From: Kingdonia uniflora
Taxonomy: Eukaryota; Streptophyta; Magnoliopsida; Ranunculales; Circaeasteraceae
Reading direction: 5' to 3'
Assembly: GCA_014058105.1 (NCBI GenBank)
Contig: JACGCM010002493.1
Coordinates: forward strand, 744,001-808,000
Length of the DNA stretch: 64,000 bases
Shown here: positions 23,440 to 33,339 of the stretch, piece after piece
How the letters are laid out: the number at the start of each line of letters is the position of its first letter
Numbering within the stretch: the stretch's first letter is position 1
Translations under genes and position numbers: made by a program
Notes under the pieces: generated by a model
What the model saw: the letters and a program-made list of their open reading frames with translations, nothing else
Databases searched by the model: none
What the model was told of the DNA's origin: nothing

Positions 23440-23858
23440 ATATCCGGATGCGAATCGGCAGAAGAGTCAAGCATTCTCCTCACTACACTACTATATCCCA
23501 CCTATGAAATCCCGAACCTTTTGCCCTGTTTAACCGTTTATCGTCTTCAAAAAACTCTTAACTTATTCCCCTGATCTTTCGCCTTTCACTCTGATTGCTT
23601 TCCAAGTCTTTTTGTGGTAAAACAATTGTTTGGAGACGAAGAAGAACTGTTTATCTTTTCTCTCTCATGCGGCTGGCATTTATTGCCCCTCGTACAAACT
23701 GTACTCAATTCCAGAACTGAGGCGTCCTTTCCACTCTCTATGTCAGACGCCTTGTACCTTTTCGATAAAGCCACCTTTCCATCATAACAACTCTCCTCAT
23801 TTATTAACGTGCTTTGTTGTCCTCTTTCCATATCTTTTCTTAACGTCCCCTTACTCAT
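23440..23858 (-). pseudogene. Antisense gene of copy B: charged exon
   Basis: Starts near ATG 23858 (MSKGTLRKDMERG) and contains KRYKASDIESGKDASVLEL, shared with C (about 14220) and E (about 40170 as KRFKTSDMGSERYTSVPKL). The sequence then drifts through stops to SSVVRRMLDSSADSHPDIEG. The expected donor reads GC here, but GTTAGTAG in copies C and E. Exon limits are approximate. Confidence 0.55.
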
Positions 23859-24178
23859 GATGACTCGCACTGTAGGATGTCAGAGCTCTATTTCATTTTC
23901 TATACACAACAAAACTAGAAGCTTCTGCACTCACGTATTTTTGTTTCACAGTACTTGTTTATCATACTTATATTGATTGACGTCAATTTCAAAATCGCAC
24001 AAATATTCAAATTTATTCAAATTGCTTGCTGAACAATCTCAAAACAAATTCCCCCTATTGAGGATCCAATTAACTTATATTATTTCTGTTACATTCCAGC
24101 ATTTATCTTATTTATAAAAACATCTAAACAGTATCCATCCCAGCCTTGGAAAACTTTAGCAACCTGTATTTGATCACA

Positions 24179-24472
24179 TCATTCACCAATCCTCATATCT
24201 TTAAAATCGATCTCAACTTCAGCGATCAAACCCACCACCCTTTCTCGTTCTGCCGAATTCCTCATGAATACACGAAAGAATGACTCATAAAAGTAACGAG
24301 CATAATCTAGTTCTCTACTCCTGATATCTAACCCTTCGAGCTGGCAAACCCTCATCGGTAACTCGGCATCGTAACCGAGTGAGCCAAAAATTTTCTCCCG
24401 CACCTCAATAGTTTTTATGGCTAATCGACCTTCTGCAGCATGACGAATCCTCTGAGATCGAGTTCGCACCAT
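24179..24472 (-). pseudogene. Antisense gene of copy B: first exon
   Basis: 97 open codons from ATG 24472: MVRTRSQRIRHAAEGRLAIK, later LEGLDIRSRELDYARYFYE and a hydrophobic/acidic end DFKDMRIGE. The same text is found in C (about 14930-14640, minus its first codons) and in E (ATG 40873, then broken). The start is favoured by a TATA box 40-47 bases upstream and by conservation of the ATG in copies B, C and E. How it joins the next exon is not clear; a TGA follows directly in this copy. Confidence 0.65.
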
Positions 24473-24780
24473 CCTAACCTTCCCCAGAGCTTTTGCAGGT
24501 CATCTTATCAGTATTTATAAGATTTCCCAATCACTTCTTCCTTTCACTCAGTTTTTACCTAGTATCGCGTAACATAAACCCAAAAATTCTCTCCCGCACC
24601 GCAATAGCTTTTATGGCTAATCGACCTTCTGCAACATTACAAATCCTCAAAGATCGAGTTCGCACCATCCTAACCTTCCTGGGAGCTTTTGCAGGTTATC
24701 ATATCAGTATTTATAAGATTTCCCAATCACTTCCTCCTTTCACTCAGTTTATTCCTAGTATCGCGTAACAGAAACCCAAG
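24391..24780 (-). repeat. 196-bp tandem duplication over the antisense promoter and start codon
   Basis: The block holding TATA box, leader, ATG and first codons is present twice, with CGCACCATCCTAACC at 24465 and again at 24661. The outer copy reads MVRTRSLRICNVAEGRLAIK before diverging. Both copies keep the TATA (24512-24519 and 24708-24715, minus strand). Copy C's surviving promoter fragment (26725-26825) shows only one unit before it is cut. Confidence 0.85.
24512..24519 (-). promoter_or_regulatory. TATA box of the antisense gene (copy B, inner promoter)
   Basis: The minus strand reads TATAAATA, about 40 bases before the ATG at 24472. It is repeated at 24708-24715 in the duplicated promoter and at 26773-26780 in copy C, at the same distance from the ATG. 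This implies a promoter internal to the element, facing away from the 3' LTR. Confidence 0.6.
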
Positions 24781-24789
24781 ATCTCGGAC

Positions 24790-25425
24790 TCGCTTATTAT
24801 AACTTATCCCCTCATTAGGACATTCACTAGTTACTACGATCGACCTTATGAGTAGTATCTCTGTCGACCTTGAAAGAACTCGAATTAACATATTTCTATG
24901 ATTTCTAATTTATTTCCTGTTAAAACATAGATCTTTTTTGTCAAATGTTCATCTCAGTTTGAACGTTGTTTCAACACTTATCAAACAGTTATTCAACTAA
25001 CACATTTCAGGTAGATTCAAGAAAATTCTATACATAAAATTTGCAAGAATCAATTTATATTCATATTACTCATAGCACGATTTGTAGAAAACAAGTTTTC
25101 CCACAGGAATACAACAACATATAATCCGGCCTGCACCGAACTTCAGGTACTTTACAGATAACAATTTTTCCCTGTTTGTTCAAAGCTACAGGTAAATCAG
25201 GCATGGCAAGGCATCGACTTTTCCAGTTCTTCTTACTTCAGTGATGTTTTACCCTGATACGAAGAAAATAGTTGAACTAACAGAGAGCCCTCCTCACATG
25301 GCTCGGTTGAAGCACAGTCGAACTTCAACCAAAAATTATGTAAGCAGTAAGCTTAGTGTAGCTCCCACAAAACACGATGGAAGATCTTCAGAGTACAAAA
25401 TCATGATGGAAATGCCTTAACAAAA
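24790..25425. other. Non-coding spacer of copy B between the two antisense reading frames
   Basis: AT-rich DNA with TCGAACTT-type phrases also found at 41040-41700 in copy E. I find no long open frame and no repeat structure. Confidence 0.5.
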
Positions 25426-25429
25426 TCAT

Positions 25430-25846
25430 CCTACAAGTTTTCCACCTCCACTGCCACCACCGTCTCTTCTATAACCACCACCACCACCGCAGAGTTGGTA
25501 GAGATAAAGAGGGTCCAACCTTAAAATTTGGCACCACAGAAAATCAGCGCGTCTGCCTCGCAGATGCACCTTTCCCCACATATGAACCCCTAACCTTGTC
25601 TTCCGCAAGAGTGCAGAGACAGGCCCAACCTTCCTCACCTGTCAAGACGAAGACATGAAATCTTTACTTACAGTAGAAATCTTTCTCAGCTTCAACCGCT
25701 TCCTCTCCCGATAAGCCTCGATACGTCGGGGGAACAGGCGCTGGGATTGCCATTTCCAGGGACTGCTCACCAAAGTACTTTAACTTTAACCGCCGTGTTT
25801 CATTCGCAATTCTCTCTTCAAGGACCATACTCTGAGTTTTCACCAT
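25430..25846 (-). pseudogene. Second small antisense reading frame of copy B, near the 3' LTR
   Basis: ATG 25846 opens MVKTQSMVLEERIANETRRL and KLKYFGEQSLEMAIPAPVP to about 25664, where CTGTAA|GTAAAG could be a donor. After CTTGACAG a further frame runs RKVGPVSALLRKTRLG... to a Gly-rich end (GGGGGYRRDGGGSGGG, about 25445-25500). Copy E has the same start at 42125 (MVKTRRMALEVRIASEIQRL, KLRYFGDQSLE). The opening MV(K/R)T.S resembles the start of the larger antisense gene, so the two may share an origin. Function unknown. Confidence 0.5.
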
Positions 25847-26144
25847 TTCAGAGAGCGTTACGCATGCAAAATTTTACCCAAACAAGGTGATCAAGGTACT
25901 CTTTATATAACCCTAACTTTATTGTGCAGGTACGTTTTCACAAACGTCGTTATTTATTGCAGATGCGACTATTCAAACACAAACCGTCACATATATCTGC
26001 ACCATCATTTAATACCCATCACTTCCCAATATCACGTAACTTCCACCCAGTCAAACGCCATCATTGCTCTGTTTCGAAATTACAATTTTTTACATATTCT
26101 TTCTCAACCAAAGCCACCCGTGACTTCGGTTGCGAGGGAACGAT

Positions 26145-26724
26145 TGTAGGGACTTATTCCTTGACCTCACACATAATCGAGCTCACTCAGTTCAATTTAC
26201 CTCCATCTCAGGCTCACGTAATTTCAGTACACAACACTCTAATCAAACATTCTAACCAACCCCACGAACTACATTAGAAACTACATCGAGCTAAACCCAA
26301 AAAATATTATTCAATCAAAAACACCTGTCTCCCACGAACTTGTCAGTTATTTAGTCAGCCGCCACTAACTACATTATGCAGAAGATTGCTCCAGCACGAT
26401 GAAGAGCTGTGAGAAAAACCTATAAAAAGGAGAAGTTCCAGAAGAGACAGGGACCAGAAAAATTACTCAAACTTCTTATTTACGAGATCAAAGGCATTTA
26501 TATATTCTAGAGATCACTTGTAATAAAGATTTCCACTCAAAGCTATAAAGAGACTTTTATAAAAATCCCCCATGCGAGGTCGTGGTTTTTTTTACCTATT
26601 CAGAGGTTTTTCACGCTAAAAACACCTATTTCAATTTCTTGCTTTCAATTATAATATTATTACAGGATCATTGGTGTAATAGCTAATTCCCAATCGTATT
26701 GAGCTATGGAATTTGGCCATTACA
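26145..26724 (+). repeat. 3' LTR of copy B
   Basis: 580 bp, TGTAGGGACTTATTCC...GGCCATTACA, with TATAAAAAGG at 26421. It is preceded by a short purine stretch (GAGGGAACGA) that may be the polypurine tract. It is followed by CGTAC, the partner of TGTAC before the 5' LTR. Confidence 0.93.
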
Positions 26725-26825
26725 CGTACCATCCTAAACCTTCCCCTAAATTTTTATAGGTTGTGCTACCCATATTTATAAGTTTCTCACTCACTTCCCC
26801 CTCAAAATGTGGTTTTTACCTTGTA
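26725..26825 (-). promoter_or_regulatory. Start codon and promoter of copy C's antisense gene, cut off by copy B
   Basis: The minus strand reads TATAAATA (26773-26780), a short leader and ATGGTACG at 26732. It aligns with 24465-24565 of copy B. The coding sequence resumes at 14933 on the other side of copy B, so the insertion lies within codons 2-3. Confidence 0.75.
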
Positions 26826-27010
26826 TCTATGAGCAAGCTGAAAAGTACGCCAAACATTGTGATAAATGCCAATGTCGCACCCATGATATCCATAACCCTT
26901 TGCAAGACCTCCATTACAGTCAAGTCTCTTGGCCATTCAAACGATGGGCCATAGATCTCGTGGGTCCTTTCCCCAAAGCCTCGGGTAGTCGAGAAAATAT
27001 TCTTGTTGCA
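26826..27010 (+). pseudogene. Integrase fragment of another gypsy element
   Basis: Reads YEQAEKYAKHCDKCQCRTHD (zinc-finger CxxC), then WPFKRWAIDLVGPFPKASG with the first catalytic Asp and ENILVATD, where homology stops. The sequence is closer to a generic Tat integrase than to the A/B/C/E copies, so it is probably from a different family. Both ends are abrupt. Confidence 0.75.
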
Positions 27011-27015
27011 ACAGA

Positions 27016-27525
27016 TGTCTCTCTGGCTGTGGTTGCGTACCCGTCAATCTTTGAGGCTGAGGCCGATAGACGAGGAGTCCGAGGTAAATGAGATGAGTAT
27101 GTCTGGTCGTTGCTCAAGGGATGAGAGTGGCGACATAAAAGTATTAGACGTTGCAATAGATGTCCATCTAGCGGTGGTAGTACCTGAAGGTAGGGTTTCA
27201 AGTAGTAAACGCCATAAGGCTCGAGTGACCAAGGAGAGGGATAAAGAGGAGGTAGAGGGACGAGAGAGAAGGGGACACGAAGGTTGTATCGAGCCTTCGG
27301 GGGATGAAAGAAAAGAGGGGAGCAGAGTGATAATAGTAAGAGTTCGACTGGTTCAGGGGAAGTTGTAGGGTCAGTCTCAGCTCAAGAGAGCCGCTCAACA
27401 TCTGCGGTGCCTGATCTAACAACTACAGTATCAAATCCAACAACTGCAATGTCAGAAATAACAGCTATAGTGTCAAACTCAACAATTACAGCGTCAGAAC
27501 TGACTCCGGGTACAAGTTAGTTATC
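27016..27525 (+). pseudogene. Unrecognised charged, then Ser/Thr-rich reading frame
   Basis: From about 27060 one frame reads EESEVNEMSMSGRCSRDESG and later SSKRHKARVTKERDKEEVEG (to 27368). From about 27335 the next frame reads DNSKSSTGSGEVVGSVSAQE and a Thr/Ser/Val repeat (LTTTVSNPTTAMSEITAIVS) ending at TAG 27518-27520. The two frames look like one coding region broken by a frameshift. A short internal duplication gives two GATGT(C/T)...CT(G/A)GC(T/G)GTGGT segments about 155 bases apart. I do not recognise the protein. Confidence 0.35.
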
Positions 27526-27540
27526 CTTGGAGGGTACACG

Positions 27541-27885
27541 TGTAACTTGACCACCCATGGTGAATCAGCCCTTCCTATGTTCTATAAATAAGAGGGAGGA
27601 AGAACTATGAAGAGGTTAGAAAAATCTCTCCCAACAGACCCTATAAGATAACCTTCGAACACCTTGTAACTCCCAGTTCTCGATACTTTGACCACTCAAC
27701 ATTTATAACATAACTCTTAAAAATTCTTACCAGAGGTCATGGAGTGGCCCATTCTAGGCCACCATGCAAGCGTATTGTCAGTAATTTAGTTCTTATTATT
27801 ATTGATTATATGCTTGAATTCCTCTGGTCGAAGATAAAATTCATAGTATAGGAGTCGACTTCCCCTCCCGCAAAGTTAGGCCCCT
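27541..27885. other. Unassigned DNA left of copy E
   Basis: Contains CTATAAATAAGAGGGAGGAAG near 27580, which resembles an LTR or promoter TATA region. No open frame or clear repeat edge was found. Homology to Tat second RNase H begins only at about 27891. Confidence 0.4.
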
Positions 27886-27890
27886 ACAAG

Positions 27891-28425
27891 ATCTCGAGTG
27901 GGAGGAGCACGATCTTGGCCTTTCAGAGGAAGCTACAGAAGATCCACCCCCCAAAGCATTTGACGAGCGAGTTGAATGGGTTACGAGGAAAGGGTGGAGT
28001 CTTCTTACATACAATTCTGCAGGACTCGCAGGGTCAGGAATTGGAATCGTATTGATTACTCTCTCCAATGACAGAATTGAAAAATCAATCCACTTGGATT
28101 TTGAGGCCTCAAAAAATATCACCGAGTATGAAGCTCTCATTCACGGACTCGATCTCGCTCTCGAGCTCGGCGTCCCCGAACTCTCAGTTTACATAGATTC
28201 ACTACTCACCGTACATCATTAGCTTGAGCTACAAGAAGAATGGCAAGGTGATCAAATATACAACCCTCGTTACAGATTGGATGACCAAGTCGCGCAAGCA
28301 ACTCTCGATTATCTTCCTCGAGGAGAACGATTATCTTCCTTGAGGAGAAAACGGACAGACCGATTCCTTGGCATATCTAACCGGGATCATAGGTACAGAA
28401 GTTTGATATCTCTAGATCAAAGTGA
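27891..28425 (+). pseudogene. Second RNase H fragment of copy E
   Basis: Begins LEWEEHDLGLSEEATEDPPP-like, then SAGLAGSGIGIVLIT (first Asp box destroyed), NITEYEALIHGLDLALELG, VYIDSLLTVHH, and a broken end around 28330, where a short duplication of the TATCTTCC(T/C)CGAGGAGAA text occurs. Multiple stops. Confidence 0.75.
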
Positions 28426-28429
28426 TTTC

Positions 28430-29735
28430 AACCCCCTGCATTGATCATATTTTTGTATGCACGATCAACACTGGGGGTGATAAAGGGGGAGACGATGATT
28501 GGCGAAAGCCTTTCTTAGTTTATCTCGGTATCAACGCCAAATACGAAGGACCACTTCCAGCAGATCCGAAGGAGTGCCGACAATTGATAGACAGCTCAAA
28601 GCACTACACCAACCAAGATGGTATCTTATACCGCCGTTCAGTCACGGGGACTTACCTCAAGTGCCTCTCCAAATAGAAAAAATAGACGAGATGCTTCACG
28701 ATTTATATTAAGAGACTTGTGGTTCTCATGCTGCAGGTCGGTCACTGGAAAACGGGGCCATTATATAAGGAGTATGCTGGCCTGGTATGCGCAAGCAAGC
28801 AGAAGAGTACTCACTCAAATGTGACGCGGGCCAACGACATGGAAATATGATTTGTGCCCCTGCGCTCGAACTCTATACAAGCAAGGTGTTTTGGCCATTC
28901 AAAAGATGGGCACTCGATCTTGTCGACAAATTTCCTAATTCCCCAGGTAACCGTCGCCACCTATTCGTAGCTACCGATTATTTTACAAAATGGGTCGAAG
29001 CAGTTTAACTCTGTCGAACCAGAGAAGAAGAGGTCATCTTTTTTATCTTGGAACACATCATCACTTGGTTTGGGCTCCCACACTTAATTCGTATCGATAA
29101 CGGGCCCCAATTTGTTAGAGAAAAAGTCGTAGCTTTCTCAACCAACACAACATCATTCACTCACCATCAGATCCCTACTACCATCAAGGCAATGGTCAAG
29201 CTAAAATCACCAACAAAACCATCGTGGATGGACTCAAGAAAAGGCTACACTCGCAGAAAAAAGGAATTGGGTTCGATAACTTCCTCATGTCTTATGGGCA
29301 TATCGCACCACTCCACATCAGTCGATAGGCTGGACTCCCTTCCTCATTGCCTATGGCACTGAGGCCGTCATTTCTTCTGAATACCATCCTCCAATCAAAG
29401 ATCACGAGCTAACTGACGAGGAAAATGAGTTTGAATTGGCTTGCAACCTCAATTGGATCAATGAAACCAAGGAACGCGCCGTCGCTAACCTAGGTCGATA
29501 TCACCATATGCTGGCCAGTTAGTACAATAAACGAGTTAGAAGCTATACCTTCCAAATCAATGATCTCGTCCTCAGAGAAATACCTCAACACCGCAAAGAA
29601 CCTCATGCTGGGAAACTAACAGATAATTAGGAGGGTCCATTCCTTACCACAGGTCTCTCAGGCCTGTAATCATATTACCTCATGACAGAAGGAGTCCACA
29701 TTTTGAGTCCTTGGAATACTAGGTGATTGAAATAA
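28430..29735 (+). pseudogene. Integrase of copy E (broken)
   Basis: Pieces in several frames: KPFLVYLGINAKYEGPLPAD (28422-28676), RKQAEEYSLKCDAGQRHGN with the CxxC damaged, WPFKRWALDLVDKFPNSPGN (28787-29008), LIRIDNGPQFVREKV (29048-29362), then YLTSC/ELP-like and the C-terminal AGKLTDN region near 29610. Stops and frameshifts are frequent. Confidence 0.8.
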
Positions 29736-29889
29736 TACTATCGTTAAGTCCCTCACTACTTTATTTCAGTTTCCCCATTTTTTCATTCCAGAAGTGAGAT
29801 TTCCATCTCCATTCAATGTACATTCTTTTTCGGAATTCAATAAAACTTACAAGTTTTTCTCCCATACATATTTCTACTTCGTAGACAAT

Positions 29890-30570
29890 ATACAGATTAA
29901 AGCATAAATGATACTAGCATTCAATCGACATTATACCAATTAAATCAAGGATAACACTTAGTTTGGCTGACTCCACTAAATCTTCTGAGATTAAAACAAA
30001 GGGAGCACTTATTTTTAATCGAGGGACTCTACCAAACATAAGATAAAACAAAGGTAAAACTAGCTTTCATCTCTTTCAATATGTCTGTGATATCATACTA
30101 GTTAAATCAAGGTTAACACTTGGTTTGGTCGACTCTACTAAATCTTCAAAGATTAAAACAAAGGTAGTACTTGTTTTCAATTGAGGGACTCTACCAGACA
30201 TAAGATAAAGCAAAGGTAAAATTAGCTTTCACCTCTTTCAATATATATGCGACATCATACCAGTTAAATCAAGGATAACACTTGGTTTGGCTGACTCTAC
30301 TAAATCTTCTGAGATTAAAACAAGGTAGCACTTGTTTTCAATTGAGGGACTCTACCAGACATAAGATAAAACAAAGGTAAAACTAGCTTTCATCTCTTTC
30401 ACTATGTCTGCGACATTCTATAAGTTAAATTCAGGTTATGCCTGGTTTGACTGACTCTACTCAACTCCAAGATTAAAACGAAGGTGATACTAATTTTTAA
30501 TCGAAGAGCTCAACCAGACATTAGATAAAGCAAAAGTAAAACTAGCTTTTATCTCTCAACATGTCTGCGA
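29890..30570. repeat. 161-bp tandem subrepeats in the spacer of copy E
   Basis: TAGCTTTCA recurs near 30061, 30223, 30384 and 30543 (steps 162, 161, 159). Units contain GGGACTCTACCAGACATAAG and AATCAAGGATAACACTTGG. There are about four units, with primary sequence well diverged from the 157-bp arrays of A and B but sharing the AAGATAA...AACTAGCTTTCATCTCTTTCAA core with copy C. Confidence 0.88.
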
Positions 30571-30604
30571 AACATATTATTTCTTTTCAGGTTTACATAC
30601 AACC

Positions 30605-32060
30605 ACTACAATGGATTTTGTTTTGCTGCTGGGATGTCAGCTATGCTTTCCCCTATAACAGGAGGTCGACAAGCCATAAATTCTTGAGCTTAAGCTATCA
30701 CAACAATCCTGCCCTACTCTATCAATTCAGCAGATCGATGGCCTAGATCCGTCCCCATGGAACTCTTACAATCTCCTCGATCTATATCAACCTTGCAGAT
30801 ATATCCCTTTTCTGACATAGTCAAACAAGATATCTTTATCTAACTCAATTCTTTTTATCTCTTCTACAAAATAAGCAATCACTGCCCTTAGTAATTCTGA
30901 ATGCGAGGCCCAAATTACAACTGAGTGAGAGAAAATTGTCTTCGACCTCTGAAGGCGATCTTCTAACCTCTTGTACCGTACTTTTTGACTCTCCATTTTT
31001 CTGTCTATTCGATCTGTAAAAGCAATGTTCTCTGCAATTTTTTTAACAGCTTTAGCTGACTCAGCTCTATTAGTCACCTTCAAATCAACCACCTGAGTGT
31101 GAAGTACATTAATTTCCCTGTTCAGTTCTCCCACATTAGGAGTCTTCCTTAACAATTCATCTTTCTTTTGTATCAAAATATCCTTCCCTCTGATAGTCCG
31201 CCCTCGCGCTTGTTCCCTGGAAAGAGCAGCATCCTGCTTTCTTTCGCAGCCCCTTAACTTCTCATTCCCCTTTTACCCATGACCGTGTATTCGAGCCACG
31301 TCTCCCTCTAAATCCCTTATTCGAGCTGACAGACTAACGACATCACCTTGAACGAGGGAAACCTTGGCCTCATTTTATCTCTTCTTTGAGCGCTCCCCAG
31401 CTTTGATATTCCTGTCACACAAGTTGGCCTGCGCCAACTTAGCCTTCAGTAGTGCCACCCTTTCATTCAACTCATTGCATTTTTGTTGAACCATCCAAAA
31501 TTCCATATCCTTAGCAGGTAAGGCTGTTGACAGTTGGTCAACTGGAACTTCAGACGCGGATAGACCGTCACGAGCTCTCTTCAGCTCGTTATCTTTATCA
31601 ACCAATCTCTTCTTTAATCGCTCTAGCTCGCTCAGGCTATTCGCTAGATCAGTTCAATTTTTTTTTAAATGTTCGTTTTCTTGATCAAATCATTATTTAA
31701 ACCGGCCACCGACCGATTTAAAGCTTCCTCTTATCTTTCTAGAGCCTGTATACGGTAACGGGCCATATCAGCCTCCCTACTATTTACCGTCAACGTATCA
31801 TTCTGGCTTTTAAGTTTCGTAACATGTTCTTTTAACTCCTCGAGCTCTTTTTTCCCTTTCTCATTTTTGGATTCCTTCTCCTCAATCTGCCGAATGAGGC
31901 CGAAAGTAGTCTGTGTTGCCTCAACAAACTTGAAGTGTACCTTTACATGTTGATCTTCTCTGTCTTTATTCGCCTCTTTCATCCAATCAAACTCTTCTGC
32001 AAATTCTTGGTTACATTGGCGAACATCATTTTTGCGCAAGCGAGCTGACTCCAATTCGAC
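30605..32060 (-). pseudogene. Antisense gene of copy E: coiled-coil exon
   Basis: The acceptor TGTAG|GTCGAATTGG is at 32060 and the stop at 30605-30607 (...QNPL). Open parts: 31731-32054 (MESARLRKNDVRQCNQEFAE..., LEELKEHVTKLKSQNDTLTV), 31375-31605 and 30787-31176 (QKKDELLRKTPNVGELNREI..., YFVEEIKRIELDKDILFDYV). This is coiled coil throughout. The more distant sequence but same architecture argues that the coil, not the exact sequence, is what selection kept. Confidence 0.75.
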
Positions 32061-32223
32061 CTACATATGATAGTTACATTATATCAAGTTCAATTTAGAA
32101 TACTCAATCACTACATATGACTCATTTCGAATAAGATATCTATTTTTTGACATCTACTGAAACTACTTCTGAACTTAAGGAAGTACAATCTAGGGTGGAT
32201 GCTTCATAAAACATACTTTCAAG

Positions 32224-32240
32224 TTTAAGGTACACTTTCT
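32224..32240. repeat. LINE target-site duplication, left copy
   Basis: TTTAAGGTACACTTTCT, identical to 37332-37348 on the other side of the LINE. The 17-base direct repeat is typical of target-primed LINE insertion. Confidence 0.92.
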
Positions 32241-32554
32241 TTCTTTCTTGCAAAAGGTTTAGATTTTATATATTAAGAAACAAAATCAACATACTAAGGG
32301 ACCCCGTCTAACGTAGACGAAGAAAGCCCAGAAAAAAAACCACAAATTAAGAGACTAACAAGTTCTTAACAAAATCTAAAGTACTCTGTATGGGGGTCTT
32401 CAATTCTTATGAGATATTCCGGTCTTCCCTCAGCCCATTCCTCAAATGGGAAGTCTTCGCTGGATCCTCGTTTAGCCATGATATCTACCGAAAAGTTTGC
32501 TTAACTCCAGGTTGCGCTGAACCAGATTGACTGCATTGAAGAGAGTAATTGTAT

Positions 32555-33330
32555 CTACTTATTTCTAAATTTCCATGGAATCTTATGCGTGGTAAAGGCA
32601 TTAATTGCTGCCGTAGAGTCCGAAACAATCCACAGATTATTCCATCCTTTATGTATAGCTTTGTATACCCCGTCTATGATTGCATTAACTTCTGCCAGAT
32701 AGTTAGTGGTTATTCCAACTGATTTGCATAACATTCCCATAACTCTGCCCTCCCAGTCCCTGTAAACTACTCCAATCCTAGAAGGCCCTGGATTTTCCAA
32801 AGCTGAACCATCACAGCACATCTTAATCTCATTTATGTTGGGCAGTTTCCACATGCAGCTTTTAGCTTTACTCATTTTACAATCGACAGAGGGAGCTTTG
32901 ATTACTTGTAACTCGAAGGCAGTATTGTACATACCATGTTTTGACAGTTTAACGCTGTTATCTATTTCTCTTAACACCCTGTTTTGTATCTCTCAAATGG
33001 ATAACTTCCTTTCCTCAAATCTAAACTTGTTCCTTGCGTTCCATAACCAACGACTCACAGAGAAAACCATTGTAATCCATAAATCATTAAGTTATGAACT
33101 CAGGGCCTTGCTTTTTTCTAGAATCTGTTTCCATCTATCATGTTCTGAAACTGCAGCTATGTTAAAAGTACTTGTTGGCCAACTCCATAATACTTTTTCC
33201 ATTGAACATTCAAAAAACAGATGGTCTGCCATCTCATCTGTACAGCCACAGTAATTATAGATTGATGGTACCTGTATGCCCTTCCATTGTATCAATTCAT
33301 TTGTGGGTAGTATTTGGTTCATAAGTCTCC
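32555..33330 (-). pseudogene. LINE ORF2 C-terminus: zinc-binding region and RNase H
   Basis: 33322-33092 reads NQILPTNELIQWKG..., YNYCGCTDEMADHLFFECSM, the reverse-transcriptase-associated zinc-binding pattern (CxC...HLFFEC). 32977-32555 is an RNase H: KMCCDGSALENPGPSRIGVV (Asp), LAEVNAIIDG (Glu), LWIVSDSTAAINAF (Asp). This C-terminal RNase H is typical of plant L1-like elements. Stops separate it from the RT part. Confidence 0.85.
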
Positions 33331-33339
33331 AAACAAGCC

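Larger units (their letters stand above)
19533..24472 (-). pseudogene. Antisense multi-exon extra gene of copy B (gene-level entry)
   Basis: The gene runs opposite to B's gag-pol from ATG 24472 to the stop at 19533-19535. Inferred exons: 24472-24179, about 23858-23440, 23256-22487, 22395-21908, 21833-21423, 21322-21221 and 20917-19533. Introns mostly have GT...AG ends and the acceptors match copies C and E. The product would be a long protein with an N-terminal globular domain of unknown function and a C-terminal coiled coil. Antisense extra ORFs downstream of pol are known in Tat/Retand-type elements; their role is not established. This copy has several in-frame stops (TGA for Trp at 22940, TGA for Arg near 21615) and one GC donor, so it is probably dead. 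Confidence 0.75.
14934..26724 (+). mobile_element. Tat Ty3/gypsy copy B, both LTRs present, lacks RT
   Basis: 11.8 kb with a 5' LTR (14934-15512), primer-binding site, gag remnant, second RNase H, integrase, 157-bp subrepeats, an antisense multi-exon gene, a small second antisense reading frame and a 3' LTR (26145-26724). The 5-bp flanks TGTAC (14929-14933) and CGTAC (26725-26729) fit a target duplication with one C-to-T change. The host sequence rejoins exactly into copy C's antisense gene. Protease, RT and the first RNase H are absent: gag text stops near 16550 and second-RNase-H text starts near 16577. B is therefore a deletion derivative and would need enzymes in trans. Confidence 0.9.
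7745..26825 (+). mobile_element. Tat Ty3/gypsy copy C, split by copy B
   Basis: The left part (7745-14933) has the second half of integrase, a 161-bp subrepeat array and the antisense gene. The right part (26725-about 26825) is the start codon and promoter of that same antisense gene, as shown by alignment with 24465-24565 in copy B. Copy B lies between them. C is truncated on the left at copy A's LTR and on the right at about 26826, where unrelated integrase sequence begins. I see no LTR that can be assigned to C. Confidence 0.8.
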
